From: Phenylobacterium sp.
GTDB lineage: Bacteria > Pseudomonadota > Alphaproteobacteria > Caulobacterales > Caulobacteraceae
Length of the DNA: 20,310 nt
Reading direction: 5' to 3'
NCBI GenBank assembly: GCA_028290925.1
Contig: JAQGIX010000065.1
Span: 1-20,310 of the forward strand
Shown here: piece after piece, positions 7,793 through 15,894 of the stretch
Layout: each line of letters begins with the position of its first letter
Position numbering within the stretch: the first letter of the stretch is position 1
The notes under the pieces: generated by a model
Told to the model about the DNA's origin: nothing
The model's database searches: none
What the model saw: only the letters and a program-made list of their open reading frames with translations
Position numbers and translations under genes: made by a program

Positions 7793-8932
7793 TCACACCA
7801 CCAATCGCTTCTCGGTCAGTTCGCGCAGGCTCAGGGGTGCGCGGTCGAACGGCTTGCGGACGTGGGCGACCCACGCGGCGAGCTCCTCCATGCCGGTCTC
7901 CAGGTCGCGGCGGGGCTTCACCCCGAATTCCCGTTCGATCTTCGAGATATCCGGGAAGCAATGGCGGACGTCTCCCACCCGGTAGCGGTTCAGCCGCTCG
8001 GGCCCGATGTTCTTGTGCAGCAGGCGGGCGAGCAGGGTCGCCATCTGGACGACCGTGATGCTCCGCCCGCTGCCGACGTTATAGGCGTCCCACACCGGAC
8101 GGTCACTTTCCAGCACCACCGCGAACGCCTCGGCGACGTCCAGCACGTGCACGAAGTCGCGAAGTTGACCGCCGTCCTCGAAGACCAGCGGCGGCTGGTC
8201 GTTCAGCAGGCGCGAGATGAAGATGGCTGCGACGCCGGTGTAGGGATTGTTCAGCGATTGGCGCGAGCCGTAGGCGTTGAACAAGCGCAGTGCGATCGTG
8301 GGGATCTGCAGCGCGCGCCCGACCGCCAGGAACATCTCCTCATGGTCACGCTTGTTGATGGCGTAGATGGAGGCCGGCTGGAGGGCCTTTTCCTCGGTGG
8401 TCGGCACCGGCTCCAGCCGTTCGCCGGCGACATCCATCTCCCAGCTGCGGGTCTCCAGCTGCGCATGGCTGCGCAGGCCCGGCGCGACGCTGGCCCGGTC
8501 GGAGGGCCGCCGATATTCGCCCTCGCCATAGATCGACATGGACGAGGCCACCGCCATCCGCTCGACGGTGTGATCACCCATCGACAAGGCCTCCAGCATG
8601 ATCGCCGCCGCCATCACGTTGTTGCGGCTGTAGTCGACGATGTTGGTCATGCTCTGGCCGACCCCGACCGAGGCGGCCAGGTGGACGAGGTGGGTCACGC
8701 CGGCGAGGCTCTCGGCGAACACCCCATCGTCGAGGAGATCGCCGCGGATCCGCCGCGCGCCGCGGTTGAGGTAGATCGGCCAGCCCTCGTCATCGAGCTC
8801 GGCGTCGGCGTGCACCTGGGGCGCGAGGCAGTCCAGGACGCTGACCTCGAAGCCCCGATCGAGCAGGACGTCGACCAGGTGGGAGCCGATGAATCCGGCG
8901 CCGCCGGTGATCAGGGCGTGTCGTTTGGGCAT
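7793..8932 (-). CDS. NAD-dependent sugar-nucleotide epimerase (extended SDR)
   Basis: 379-residue extended short-chain dehydrogenase. The NAD-binding motif is GGAGFIG (10-16), the catalytic Ser lies in SSMSIYG (130-136), and the catalytic pair is Tyr190/Lys194 in IYAINKRD. The segments LRLFNAYGSRQSLNNPYTG and RDFVHVLDVAEAF are typical substrate and cofactor regions. The long insertion between SSMSIYGEGEY and the YxxxK motif is what I associate with dTDP-L-rhamnose 4-epimerase-like enzymes. In this operon a UDP-xylose or UDP-glucuronate 4-epimerase role is equally possible. The start ATG 8932 has GGGAAGA upstream and a 26-base gap from the glycosyltransferase gene. It likely supplies a second sugar, such as arabinose or talose, for side branches or the backbone. 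Confidence 0.85.
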   Translation of the reverse strand: MPKRHALITGGAGFIGSHLVDVLLDRGFEVSVLDCLAPQVHADAELDDEGWPIYLNRGARRIRGDLLDDGVFAESLAGVTHLVHLAASVGVGQSMTNIVDYSRNNVMAAAIMLEALSMGDHTVERMAVASSMSIYGEGEYRRPSDRASVAPGLRSHAQLETRSWEMDVAGERLEPVPTTEEKALQPASIYAINKRDHEEMFLAVGRALQIPTIALRLFNAYGSRQSLNNPYTGVAAIFISRLLNDQPPLVFEDGGQLRDFVHVLDVAEAFAVVLESDRPVWDAYNVGSGRSITVVQMATLLARLLHKNIGPERLNRYRVGDVRHCFPDISKIEREFGVKPRRDLETGMEELAAWVAHVRKPFDRAPLSLRELTEKRLVV

Positions 8933-8958
8933 GGATTCTTCCCTCTGGGCCTCGCCCC

Positions 8959-10395
8959 TCACGCCGCGCGCTGGTGCGCGGCGCCCCCGAAATGAGTCTC
9001 GATGAGCACCTGGTTGGCGTTGATCTTTTCGGTGCGCTCCCAAACCTGGCCCCGGTCGCGCAGGTACATCCACAGGCCGATGGCCAGCGGGATGAGCCAG
9101 AACGTCCACCAGATCGCCACGAAGAACGGGTTGACCCGCAGCATGTAGGCCAGCCGCCGCCAGCGGCTGTCGAGCACGAGGCCCGTGCGCCGCCAGATGT
9201 TGGCGTAGAGCCCGACCAGGGTGACCGCCAGGGCCACCAGGTTCGCGCTGGCGAGCCAGACCGTCCACGTCGGCAGGTCGTGGGTGTGGAGGATCAGGGT
9301 GGAGAGCGCCCACAGGCCGATCGGAATGCCGATGACGTTGTTCGACAGCGACAGGCAGGGGATGAAATTCATCCAGGCCTTGACCTTCTGCCAGGGGGTG
9401 AACCCCATCCGGTCCAGCGGTTCGCCGAGGCTCTGGAAGAAGCCGCAGACCCAGCGTTTGCGCTGGGTGATCCCGTGCGCGAACGTCAGCGGGACCTCTT
9501 CGATCAACGGCTGCTCGATGATGCCCAGCCGCCGTCCGTTGGCCCACAGTCGCATGCCGATCTCCGGGTCCTCGATGGTGAGCCAGGGGTGCAGGCCGCC
9601 CAGTTCGACCAGGTCCGCCGAGCGGATGAACAGGCCCTTGCCCAGCAGCCAATAGGGTTGCCGGCCGCTGCCCGAGAGGTGGGCATATTTCCCGCCGTCC
9701 CAGGCCATGTGATCCAGCGCGTGCCAGCTGGCCGCGAGGCTGGCGTTCAGGTTGCCGGCCACGTTCTGCGATTGCAGGACGTCGAACCGCTTCATGCCGG
9801 CCACGGCGGCCAGGAAGTGGTCCGGCGGCGGACAGGAATCCGCGTCGATGTAGTTCACCAGGAACTGTCTCGCCGGCTGCTGGGCCACGATATGATAGAA
9901 GGCGTAGATCAGCTGCCGCGTCTTCTTGGGCGGCAAGCCGCGATCCCCGGCATGCCGGCCGACGTGCCACCAATAGGCCTTGGGATTGCGCTGCCAGGCG
10001 TCCCAAATCAGATTCCAGCTGGTGTCGGTGGTCGCGGGGACCTCGAGGATCTCCAGGAACGGGAACTCAGCTTGTAGGCGCCGCAGGCCCGCAATGGTCT
10101 GCACGTCGTCGGAATTGGGGATCGCCACGATGCGCGCGCGGCCCTCCGGGTACTTGATCCGCTTGAGCGAGAGCAAGGTGGTCCGCATCGTGGCTTCGAG
10201 TTCCCGCAGGACCGGATAGAAGAGGACGATCTGGGGATAGTCGCGCTCCGGGACGTCCTTGCCGTCGGCCATGCGCACGCGGTTCACCGGTAAGGTGAAG
10301 ACGTAGAAGTCCACCACAAACGTCAGGGCGTAGAGCGCCTGGCTGAAGATGAACAAGGCGACCAGAACGATCGTGGGGTGAGCGAGGTCTTGCAT
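8959..10395 (-). CDS. Membrane GT2 glycosyltransferase, processive-synthase type
   Basis: 478-residue integral membrane glycosyltransferase. One N-terminal membrane helix lies at about 7-35, then a cytosolic GT-A domain, then helices near 343-370, 380-400 and 422-445. Synthase-type motifs are in order: Asp96/Asp97 in IPNSDD, D184-A-D186 in NYIDADSCP, Glu275-Asp276 in LTIEDPEIGMRL (the TED position), and Gln311-x-x-Arg314-Trp315 in TQRKRW. QxxRW is the hallmark of processive enzymes such as cellulose, chitin and hyaluronan synthases. It lacks a PilZ domain, so no direct c-di-GMP control is seen. It is the only glycosyltransferase in the operon, which favours a simple repeating chain. ATG 10395 has GAGGAG upstream. 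Donor sugar is inferred from its neighbours to be UDP-xylose or a derivative. Confidence 0.88.
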   Translation of the reverse strand: MQDLAHPTIVLVALFIFSQALYALTFVVDFYVFTLPVNRVRMADGKDVPERDYPQIVLFYPVLRELEATMRTTLLSLKRIKYPEGRARIVAIPNSDDVQTIAGLRRLQAEFPFLEILEVPATTDTSWNLIWDAWQRNPKAYWWHVGRHAGDRGLPPKKTRQLIYAFYHIVAQQPARQFLVNYIDADSCPPPDHFLAAVAGMKRFDVLQSQNVAGNLNASLAASWHALDHMAWDGGKYAHLSGSGRQPYWLLGKGLFIRSADLVELGGLHPWLTIEDPEIGMRLWANGRRLGIIEQPLIEEVPLTFAHGITQRKRWVCGFFQSLGEPLDRMGFTPWQKVKAWMNFIPCLSLSNNVIGIPIGLWALSTLILHTHDLPTWTVWLASANLVALAVTLVGLYANIWRRTGLVLDSRWRRLAYMLRVNPFFVAIWWTFWLIPLAIGLWMYLRDRGQVWERTEKINANQVLIETHFGGAAHQRAA

Positions 10396-10421
10396 GGACT
10401 GATCTCCTCGTCCTGGTGTCG

Positions 10422-11879
10422 CTATCCCGCCGCGCAGCTGAGCGCGTCGGAGGCGGGGTCGCTCGAGCGTCCGGGCGGATGCGGCCAGGCGACGGGCTTG
10501 GGTCGATCGGATGCGGCGTCGATCGGGCCTCTCGGCGGCCGGCCAACGCCGTGCAGGGTGAATCCCGCCCGCACGACAGCATCGGCGTCGAGGGCGTTGC
10601 GCAGGTCGATAAAGACCGGCTGGCGAACCACCCCGGCCAGGCGGTCCAGGTCCAGATCCTGGAATTCCGCCCAGTGGGTCATTAGCACGATGGCGTGGGC
10701 GCCGCCGGCGCAGGCGTAGGGATCTTCCGTGAAGTCCACGCCGATCAGCCGCCCGCGGGCCTGGTCCATGCCCTTCGGATCATAGACGCGCACCGCGGCG
10801 CCAGCCGCCTGCAGGGCATCGATGAGCCGGACCGAGGGCGCATCGCGCATGTCGTCGGTTCCCGGCTTGAAGGTCAGGCCCAGGACGGCCACGGTCTTGC
10901 CCGCGGCGTCCCCGCCCAGCGCCGACTGCACGCGGCCAATGAGGCCAGCCTGGCGCAGGGCGTTGGACACCGAGGCGCCCTCCACGACCCTCAGGCGCGC
11001 GGAATGCGCCCTGGCCGTCGCCAGCAGAGCGCTGGTGTCCTTCGGGAAGCAGGAGCCGCCATAGCCGGGCCCGGCTTCGAGGAAGCCAGTCCCGATCCTG
11101 CGGTCCATCCCCATGCCGCGCGCCACCTGGGTGACGTCTGCCCCGAGGGCCTCGCAGAGATCCGCCATCTCGTTGATGAAGCTGATCTTTGTCGCCAGGA
11201 AAGCGTTCGCCGCATATTTCGTCAGTTCGGCGGTGCGGCGGTCCATGAACAGCAGCGGCGCGCCCTTGGCCGTGAGCGGCTGATAGAGCTCGGCCATCAC
11301 CGCGCGGCCGCTGGCGGTGTCGCATCCGACCACGATGCGGTCCGGCGCCAGGAAGTCGGCGATCGCGCTGCCTTCGCGCAGGAACTCGGGATTTGAAATC
11401 ACCACGGGGTCCAGGTCCGGCCGGCAGGATGCGAGCAGCTGCTCGACCGTATCGCCCGTGCCCGGCGGCACCGTGGACTTGATCACCACCACGGCCTGCG
11501 CCCCAAGCTGGGGAGCCAGCATCCGGGCGGCGTCAAGAACCGCGGACAGATCGGCCTGGCCGTCGTCCGCCCGGGGCGGCGTGCCGACCGCGATGAGCGC
11601 CGCGTCGGCCTCCGCCAATTCGGCGGGCCAGCCGTCGAACGACAGCCGGCCGGCCGCCACGTTGCGGGCGATCATCGCCTCCAGCCCAAGCTCGAATATC
11701 GGGCTGCGGCCGGCGCGCAGCCCCGCGATCCGGGCGGCGTCCGTGTCGACGCAGGTCACCCGGTGGCCGATCTCGGCCAAGCAGGCGCCTGAGACCAGAC
11801 CGACATATCCCGAGCCGATCACGATGATGCGCAGGGATGGCTCGCCGGGGCGGGCGCGGTTGAGGGAGGGTCGGTCCAC
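10422..11879 (-). CDS. ugd: UDP-glucose 6-dehydrogenase
   Basis: Oxidises UDP-glucose to UDP-glucuronate with two NAD. 485 residues, cytoplasmic. The N-terminal NAD domain starts at LRIIVIGSGYVGLVSGACLA. Other signatures are VGTPPRADDGQADLS (98-112), VIKSTVPPGTGD (132-143), ISNPEFLREGSA (161-172), Lys221/Asn225 in ELTKYAANAF, and the catalytic Cys277 in GYGGSCFPKD. The C-terminal nucleotide-binding domain follows (VAVLGLTFKPGTDDMRDAPS). About 40 Pro/Ala-rich residues at the end exceed the family length and look disordered. The GTG start at 11879 has GAGGA 11 bases upstream, overlapping the stop of the preceding gene; the usual Met just before RIIVIG is replaced by a CTG codon. The 12-base gap to the decarboxylase gene implies coupling, with this enzyme supplying its substrate. 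Confidence 0.95.
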   Translation of the reverse strand: MDRPSLNRARPGEPSLRIIVIGSGYVGLVSGACLAEIGHRVTCVDTDAARIAGLRAGRSPIFELGLEAMIARNVAAGRLSFDGWPAELAEADAALIAVGTPPRADDGQADLSAVLDAARMLAPQLGAQAVVVIKSTVPPGTGDTVEQLLASCRPDLDPVVISNPEFLREGSAIADFLAPDRIVVGCDTASGRAVMAELYQPLTAKGAPLLFMDRRTAELTKYAANAFLATKISFINEMADLCEALGADVTQVARGMGMDRRIGTGFLEAGPGYGGSCFPKDTSALLATARAHSARLRVVEGASVSNALRQAGLIGRVQSALGGDAAGKTVAVLGLTFKPGTDDMRDAPSVRLIDALQAAGAAVRVYDPKGMDQARGRLIGVDFTEDPYACAGGAHAIVLMTHWAEFQDLDLDRLAGVVRQPVFIDLRNALDADAVVRAGFTLHGVGRPPRGPIDAASDRPKPVAWPHPPGRSSDPASDALSCAAG

Positions 11880-11891
11880 GAGCCGGCGTCC

Positions 11892-12905
11892 TCAGGCCGA
11901 CGCGGCGACGGGCGTCTCGCCGGTCGCACCGTCGAATTCGGAGGTCTGGAGCCGTCGGGCGAAGCTCTCGATCGTGCGCTGCAGACCGGCCCGAAGCGGA
12001 ACCGTCGGCTCCCACCTGAGGCTTGTCCGGGCCAGATCGATGTTCGGCCGGCGTCGGCGCGGGTCGTCGACCGGCAAGGGCCTGTAGACGATGCGCGAGG
12101 GCGAGCCGGTCAGTTCGAGCACGCAGTGGGCGAGGTCGTTCATGGTGATCTCGACCGGATTGCCGAGGTTCACGGGGTGGCTGAGCACGGGCGGCGAGCC
12201 CATGAGCCGCAGGCAGCCCTCGACCAGGTCATCCACGAAGCAGAAGGATCGCGTCTGGCTGCCGTCGCCGTAGATCGTGAGGTCCTGGCCCCGCAGCGCC
12301 TGGACGATGAAGTTGGAGACGACGCGACCGTCGTCCACCTGCATGCGCGGGCCGTAGGTGTTGAAGATCCTGACGATCTTCACGGCCAGCCCGGCCTGCG
12401 CGCCGAAGTCGGTGACCAGGGTTTCCGCGAAGCGTTTGCCCTCGTCGTAGCAGGCCCGCGGGCCGACCGGGTTCACGCAGCCGCGGTAGGACTCCGGCTG
12501 CGGATGGACCTCAGGGTCGCCGTACACCTCCGACGTCGAGGCCTGGAGGAGCCGGGCGCCGTCGCGCGCCGCGCGCCGGAGAGTGTGCAGCGCCCCAAGC
12601 GCGCACACCATGGCCGTGCGCACCCGATCGGCTTGATAGTGAACAGGTGAAGCCGGACAGGCGAAATTGTAGATTTCGTCAAACCGCGGTAAATCATCGG
12701 GCAGTGGATTTCGAATATCGTGATTGATCAGCGAGAATCCGGGAGCCTCCAGGACCGATCCGAGATTCGCCCGCGAACCGGTGTAGAAGTTGTCGATGCA
12801 AACCACCTGGTGGCCTGCGGCCACCAGCGTCTCGCAGAGGTGGGATCCGATGAAGCCGGCGCCGCCGGTCACCGCAATCACACGCGAGCCCTGGAGTTTC
12901 GGCAT
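11892..12905 (-). CDS. uxs: UDP-glucuronate decarboxylase (UDP-xylose synthase)
   Basis: NAD-dependent SDR that decarboxylates UDP-glucuronate to UDP-xylose. 337 residues, cytoplasmic. Diagnostic UXS features are VTGGAGFIGSHL (12-23), the very characteristic NFACPASPVHYQ (80-91), STSEVYGDPEVHPQPE, the catalytic Tyr153/Lys157 in CYDEGKRFAE, and GDGSQTRSFCFVDDLVEG. The region NLGNPVEITMNDLA and the ending DDPRRRRPNIDLARTSLRWEP also match UXS closely. It has only the decarboxylase domain and no ArnA-type formyltransferase. I prefer ATG 12905; a GTG at 12971 would add 22 residues, but that stretch is clearly less GC-rich than the genes, as untranslated leader usually is. It is the first gene of the leftward operon, placed before the gene for its own substrate supplier. 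Confidence 0.95.
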   Translation of the reverse strand: MPKLQGSRVIAVTGGAGFIGSHLCETLVAAGHQVVCIDNFYTGSRANLGSVLEAPGFSLINHDIRNPLPDDLPRFDEIYNFACPASPVHYQADRVRTAMVCALGALHTLRRAARDGARLLQASTSEVYGDPEVHPQPESYRGCVNPVGPRACYDEGKRFAETLVTDFGAQAGLAVKIVRIFNTYGPRMQVDDGRVVSNFIVQALRGQDLTIYGDGSQTRSFCFVDDLVEGCLRLMGSPPVLSHPVNLGNPVEITMNDLAHCVLELTGSPSRIVYRPLPVDDPRRRRPNIDLARTSLRWEPTVPLRAGLQRTIESFARRLQTSEFDGATGETPVAASA

Positions 12906-13296
12906 CCCCAAAGCTGAGACGAAATCTGACGTTGATTCAGTCTGTTGCCGACGAAGTCTCACGACGTCCACCTTTTCTCGTCGCCGCCATGATCGGCCGC
13001 GGAGCGAAGGTTAGCGGGGGCTAGAGCCAGCCCCGCGCTCGTCGTCGTTCCCCAGCCTCATGGCGCGCGTCGTCTTGGATGCTCAACCATGCGATGACGA
13101 ACGGTGACACGGGCCGAAATCGCCAGACATTGTCAAAAGCCACATCTGGGCGTCGTTTTCGGAAAACCAGGATTGATCCTCGAACTTCATCAAAACAGCG
13201 CTGATAACTGATGACAGGGCGCCTATCATTTGAAGGAGGTTGGCGTTTTCCGGCGATGTTACCTGCGGCTCTCTTTCACCCCACGGGGGCTGCATC
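12906..13296. promoter_or_regulatory. Divergent regulatory region between the polysaccharide operon and the OM barrel gene
   Basis: 391 bases without a convincing gene, less GC-rich than the flanks. A bulged hairpin lies at 13013-13039 (AGCG/GGGGCT pairing with AGCCCC/GCGCT), in the leader of the leftward transcript if that starts upstream. A leftward TTGACA at 13136-13131 is a candidate -35 for the polysaccharide operon; no convincing -10 follows. AAGGAGG at 13233-13239 is a perfect ribosome-binding sequence but has no good start at the right distance. The region probably carries the promoters of both divergent units. Confidence 0.45.
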
Positions 13297-14577
13297 GTGG
13301 CTGGACTTCTTGTTCGCGGGACTGTGTCGGCGATCGCTCTGGCGACGGCGGCTTGGGGTCAGGCGGCATACGCAGAGACGTCCGATGACCTCGCCGCACG
13401 GCTCGGTCAGTTGCAGAAGCAGGTGGAGCAACAGGCTGAGCATGCGACCGAGCAGGATCGGATCGTGGCCGACCAGCAGCTCCAGTTGAAGCTCCAGGGC
13501 CAGGAGCTCGAGAACCTGCGCCGCCTGTCCGACGCGCTGTTGCAGGCGACGCGCGGCACGGGCGTCCCGGGCTCCGGCGCGCCGGCCCCGATCACCATCG
13601 CCCAGGCGGCCCCACTGCTCGGGAGCCCGCCAAACAGCGTGGGCGAGGCGCCGGCCGCGGCGCCCCGGGTCGAAGTGGCCTCGGTGCCGGAGGGCCTGGG
13701 CGTCCTGACTCCCCGCGGGCATTGGGTCGTCGAGCCCTCGACCGCCTACACCCACGGCTCCTCGAACCGCCTGGTGTTCCGCGGCATCGAGATCGTCACC
13801 GGCCTGCAGATCGGCGTGATCGAGGCCAACGACGCCGACCGCAACGCAGCGGAAGCCAATATCGACGTGCGCTACGGCCTGCTCGACCGGCTCGAACTGG
13901 AGGCCCGCGTCCCTTACCTCTACCGCGACGACCGGGTCACCACGCTCGCACAGCGCGAGGCCTCCGCCACCCGAACCATGTTCCTGCGGGGCTACGGCCC
14001 CGGCGACATCGAGCTGTCCGGGCGATACCAGATCAACAGCGGCCTGGGGGGATGGCCAGTGTTCATCGCCGGCGTGCGCGTGAAGACCGACACCGGGATC
14101 AGCCCCTTCGAGGTCGACCGCGACCAGTTCGGCGTCGCCCAGGAGCTGGCGACGGGCTCCGGCTTCTGGGGCGCAGAGGCTTCGCTGACCTTCCTCTATC
14201 CGTCCGATCCCGTGGTGATCTTCGGCGGCATCAGCTACTTCGACCACATGCTGAAGCACATCGACCGCGACGTGGGCGGGGTGATCGTCGGCAAGGTCGA
14301 CCCCGGCGACTCGATCGGGGCCAACCTCGGCTTCGGCTTCGCGCTGAACCCGCGCTTCTCCTTCTCGCTGGGCTACAAGCACAACTACATCTACCCCACC
14401 AAGTCGGTGCTGGGCGGCACGGTGCAGAGGTCCGAAAGCCTGCAGGTGGGCGCCTTCATGTTCGGCTGGTCCTTCGCCGTGACGGACCGCATCACCATCA
14501 GCAACAACTACGAGATCGGCACGACGCGGGACTCGCCCGACATGCGGGTGATGATCCGCATCCCGGTCCGCTTCTAG
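13297..14577 (+). CDS. FapF-like outer-membrane protein: signal peptide, coiled coil, beta-barrel
   Basis: 426-residue exported protein. Residues 1-26 are a signal peptide (ending AAYA-ET). Residues 30-80 are a Gln/Glu-rich heptad region (LGQLQKQVEQQAEHATEQDR) predicted to form a periplasmic coiled coil. A Pro/Ala/Gly linker runs to about 130. The rest alternates amphipathic strands and turns and ends in IRIPVRF, with the C-terminal Phe typical of barrels. Coiled coil, linker and barrel at about 430 residues is the architecture of FapF, the amyloid export pore of Pseudomonas. A neighbouring C39 peptidase and secreted Asn-rich proteins support that reading. GTG 13297 has GGGGG at 7-base spacing and places the signal peptide at the N-terminus; a TTG at 13240 would put 19 odd residues before it. 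It converges with the secreted-protein operon, 13 bases apart. A general channel of the phenol-degradation transporter fold is the alternative. Confidence 0.72.
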   Translation: MAGLLVRGTVSAIALATAAWGQAAYAETSDDLAARLGQLQKQVEQQAEHATEQDRIVADQQLQLKLQGQELENLRRLSDALLQATRGTGVPGSGAPAPITIAQAAPLLGSPPNSVGEAPAAAPRVEVASVPEGLGVLTPRGHWVVEPSTAYTHGSSNRLVFRGIEIVTGLQIGVIEANDADRNAAEANIDVRYGLLDRLELEARVPYLYRDDRVTTLAQREASATRTMFLRGYGPGDIELSGRYQINSGLGGWPVFIAGVRVKTDTGISPFEVDRDQFGVAQELATGSGFWGAEASLTFLYPSDPVVIFGGISYFDHMLKHIDRDVGGVIVGKVDPGDSIGANLGFGFALNPRFSFSLGYKHNYIYPTKSVLGGTVQRSESLQVGAFMFGWSFAVTDRITISNNYEIGTTRDSPDMRVMIRIPVRF

Positions 14578-14590
14578 GATCGCCCGGGCC

Positions 14591-15133
14591 TCAGTGGCCG
14601 AGGGCGCCGATCGAAGCCGTGCTCATGTCGTCGGAGATCCGCAGGCCGGCGACCTGGCGCACCATGTCCGCCTGGGTCGCATCGAAGCCGGGCAGGACGA
14701 GGGTCAGCGCGGTATCCTGCCGGAAGCTGTGGTCGCTCGCGGTGTTGAGCAGTACGCTGAGCAGCCGTCCCTGATCCACGTCGTGCAAAACCGTCGCCCC
14801 GCCGGCGGTTTGGAACACATTGCCCAGCGCGGTGAGCGCGCTGAGGTCCGGCGTGGTGACGGCCGTGACACCCGTGCCGACCAGCTGTTCGATGTGGATG
14901 CCGTCGAGGGCCCAGGTGACCTGGGTTTGCAGGCTGAGCACGCCGTCCTCGTAGGTGCGGATGGTCGCACCGAAGTCGAAGACCACGCCGTCGGCGACCA
15001 GGAAGCCGCCGCGCATGCCGTCCAACTCCTCGTCGGACACCACTTCCTGCGCCCCGGCCGGGGCGGCCGCGCCCCAGGAGGCCGCCAGCGCGACAGCGGC
15101 GACGGCGGCGGCGAAATGACGGCGGGACTTCAC
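14591..15133 (-). CDS. Secreted protein with a double-glycine motif (FapE-like position)
   Basis: 180-residue protein with signal peptide 1-29 (ending PAGAQ). Directly after it comes VSDEELDGMRGGF (32-44). This fits the double-glycine leader consensus cut by C39 peptidases: Leu38 and Met40 at hydrophobic positions, Glu37, and Gly42-Gly43 before the cut. A beta-rich segment follows (VVFDFGATIRTYEDG), then a segment with Asn130-Thr131, Gln139 and TALTLVLPGF (141-150). The protein ends IGALGH. The GTG start 15133 has a perfect AGGAGG and overlaps the peptidase stop by 4 bases, so translation is coupled. It is the last gene of the operon. By position and secretion it could be a minor amyloid component like FapE, but I see no direct sequence match. 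The likely processing enzyme is encoded just upstream. Confidence 0.72.
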   Translation of the reverse strand: MKSRRHFAAAVAAVALAASWGAAAPAGAQEVVSDEELDGMRGGFLVADGVVFDFGATIRTYEDGVLSLQTQVTWALDGIHIEQLVGTGVTAVTTPDLSALTALGNVFQTAGGATVLHDVDQGRLLSVLLNTASDHSFRQDTALTLVLPGFDATQADMVRQVAGLRISDDMSTASIGALGH

Positions 15134-15879
15134 GATCCACCTCCTGTCGTCACTGACGGAATGAACAGCACGGGCGTGATCTGGTAGAGCGGCATCTGGT
15201 TGCTGGTCATGGTGGTCAGGGTGTCGTGGGTGACCATCTGCAGCGGCGCCACGGCCCAGGGCCGCCATTCCGACGCATCGTTGAACCGCGGCGTCCGCCC
15301 GTCCTTCACGTCATGCAGGGCGAAGACCACGCCGTTCCACATCCGCGCGAAGTCGGCCTTGCGGAAGATCCTGAGGCCCAGCGCCGGATCGCCGACCAGC
15401 ACGCTGTCGTCGCTGACGCCCTTGACCACCACGAAGTGCCGGTAGCGGCCGAGGTCGATCAGCACCACCGCCGGCGCGCCGGAGCGGCGCAGCTCGTCGA
15501 GCGACATGCGGAAGCCGTCAGCGGTCAGGTCGTGGGCCGCCAGGAAGCGCTTCATGTCGAGCATGGAGAAGCCGACCCTGCGGATCTTCGCCTGGTCGCC
15601 CTCGGCGTACATCTGGGTGAAGGCCTGGGCCTCCGTGGTCGGCCGGCCGTAGTGGTAGGTCAGCAGCGTCGCGAGCGCGGCGGATCCGCAGCTGAAGTCG
15701 TGCTGCTGCCGGACCACCGACCGGAACGGGATGTCGCGCCAGCTGATGACCCGCACGGTGGCGCCTTCGGCGACCCCGCCGAACCGGACCTGCGCGACGG
15801 CCGGTGAGCCGAGCGCGAAAACGAGAGCGGCGACGGAGGCGAGCCGTCCGAGCCGCCGGGGCCTGGCGAGCGCGTGCAT
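15130..15879 (-). CDS. Periplasmic C39-family cysteine peptidase (FapD-like)
   Basis: 249-residue exported peptidase. Signal peptide 1-29 (ending SPAVAQ). The papain-like C39 triad is visible: Cys64 in QQHDFSCGSAALATLL with oxyanion Gln59 or Gln58, His148 in LGRYRHFVVVKG, and Asp164 in VLVGDPALG. There is no ABC transporter part, so it acts as a stand-alone periplasmic enzyme rather than a bacteriocin exporter. Stand-alone C39 enzymes of this size belong to fap amyloid operons (FapD). ATG 15879 has AGGA at 7-base spacing; a GTG at 15894 lacks a binding site. It lies between two secreted-protein genes in one operon and overlaps the next start by 4 bases. The double-glycine motif of that next protein is the obvious candidate substrate. 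The 50 residues after the catalytic domain (from about 195) have no clear role. Confidence 0.88.
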   Translation of the reverse strand: MHALARPRRLGRLASVAALVFALGSPAVAQVRFGGVAEGATVRVISWRDIPFRSVVRQQHDFSCGSAALATLLTYHYGRPTTEAQAFTQMYAEGDQAKIRRVGFSMLDMKRFLAAHDLTADGFRMSLDELRRSGAPAVVLIDLGRYRHFVVVKGVSDDSVLVGDPALGLRIFRKADFARMWNGVVFALHDVKDGRTPRFNDASEWRPWAVAPLQMVTHDTLTTMTSNQMPLYQITPVLFIPSVTTGGGS

Positions 15880-15894
15880 CGGAATGTCCTGCAC

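Noticed and set aside
7637..8995. A 452-codon rightward open frame opposite the epimerase gene
   Set aside because: It is the antisense of a clear SDR gene, kept open by high GC; its translation has no recognisable domain.
8933..10006. Open extension of the epimerase frame upstream to 10006, suggesting a 737-residue fusion protein
   Set aside because: The extra sequence is Arg/Pro/Gly/His-rich, overlaps the well-supported GT2 gene in another frame, and the epimerase has its own ATG, ribosome-binding site and N-terminal NAD motif.
13083..13295. A 70-codon leftward open frame in the divergent regulatory region
   Set aside because: No good start site or domain, lower GC than the genes, and it covers likely promoter sequence.
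13276..14382. A 368-codon leftward frame opposite the FapF-like gene
   Set aside because: Composition is that of a GC-rich shadow, while the rightward frame has a signal peptide, a coiled coil and barrel strands.
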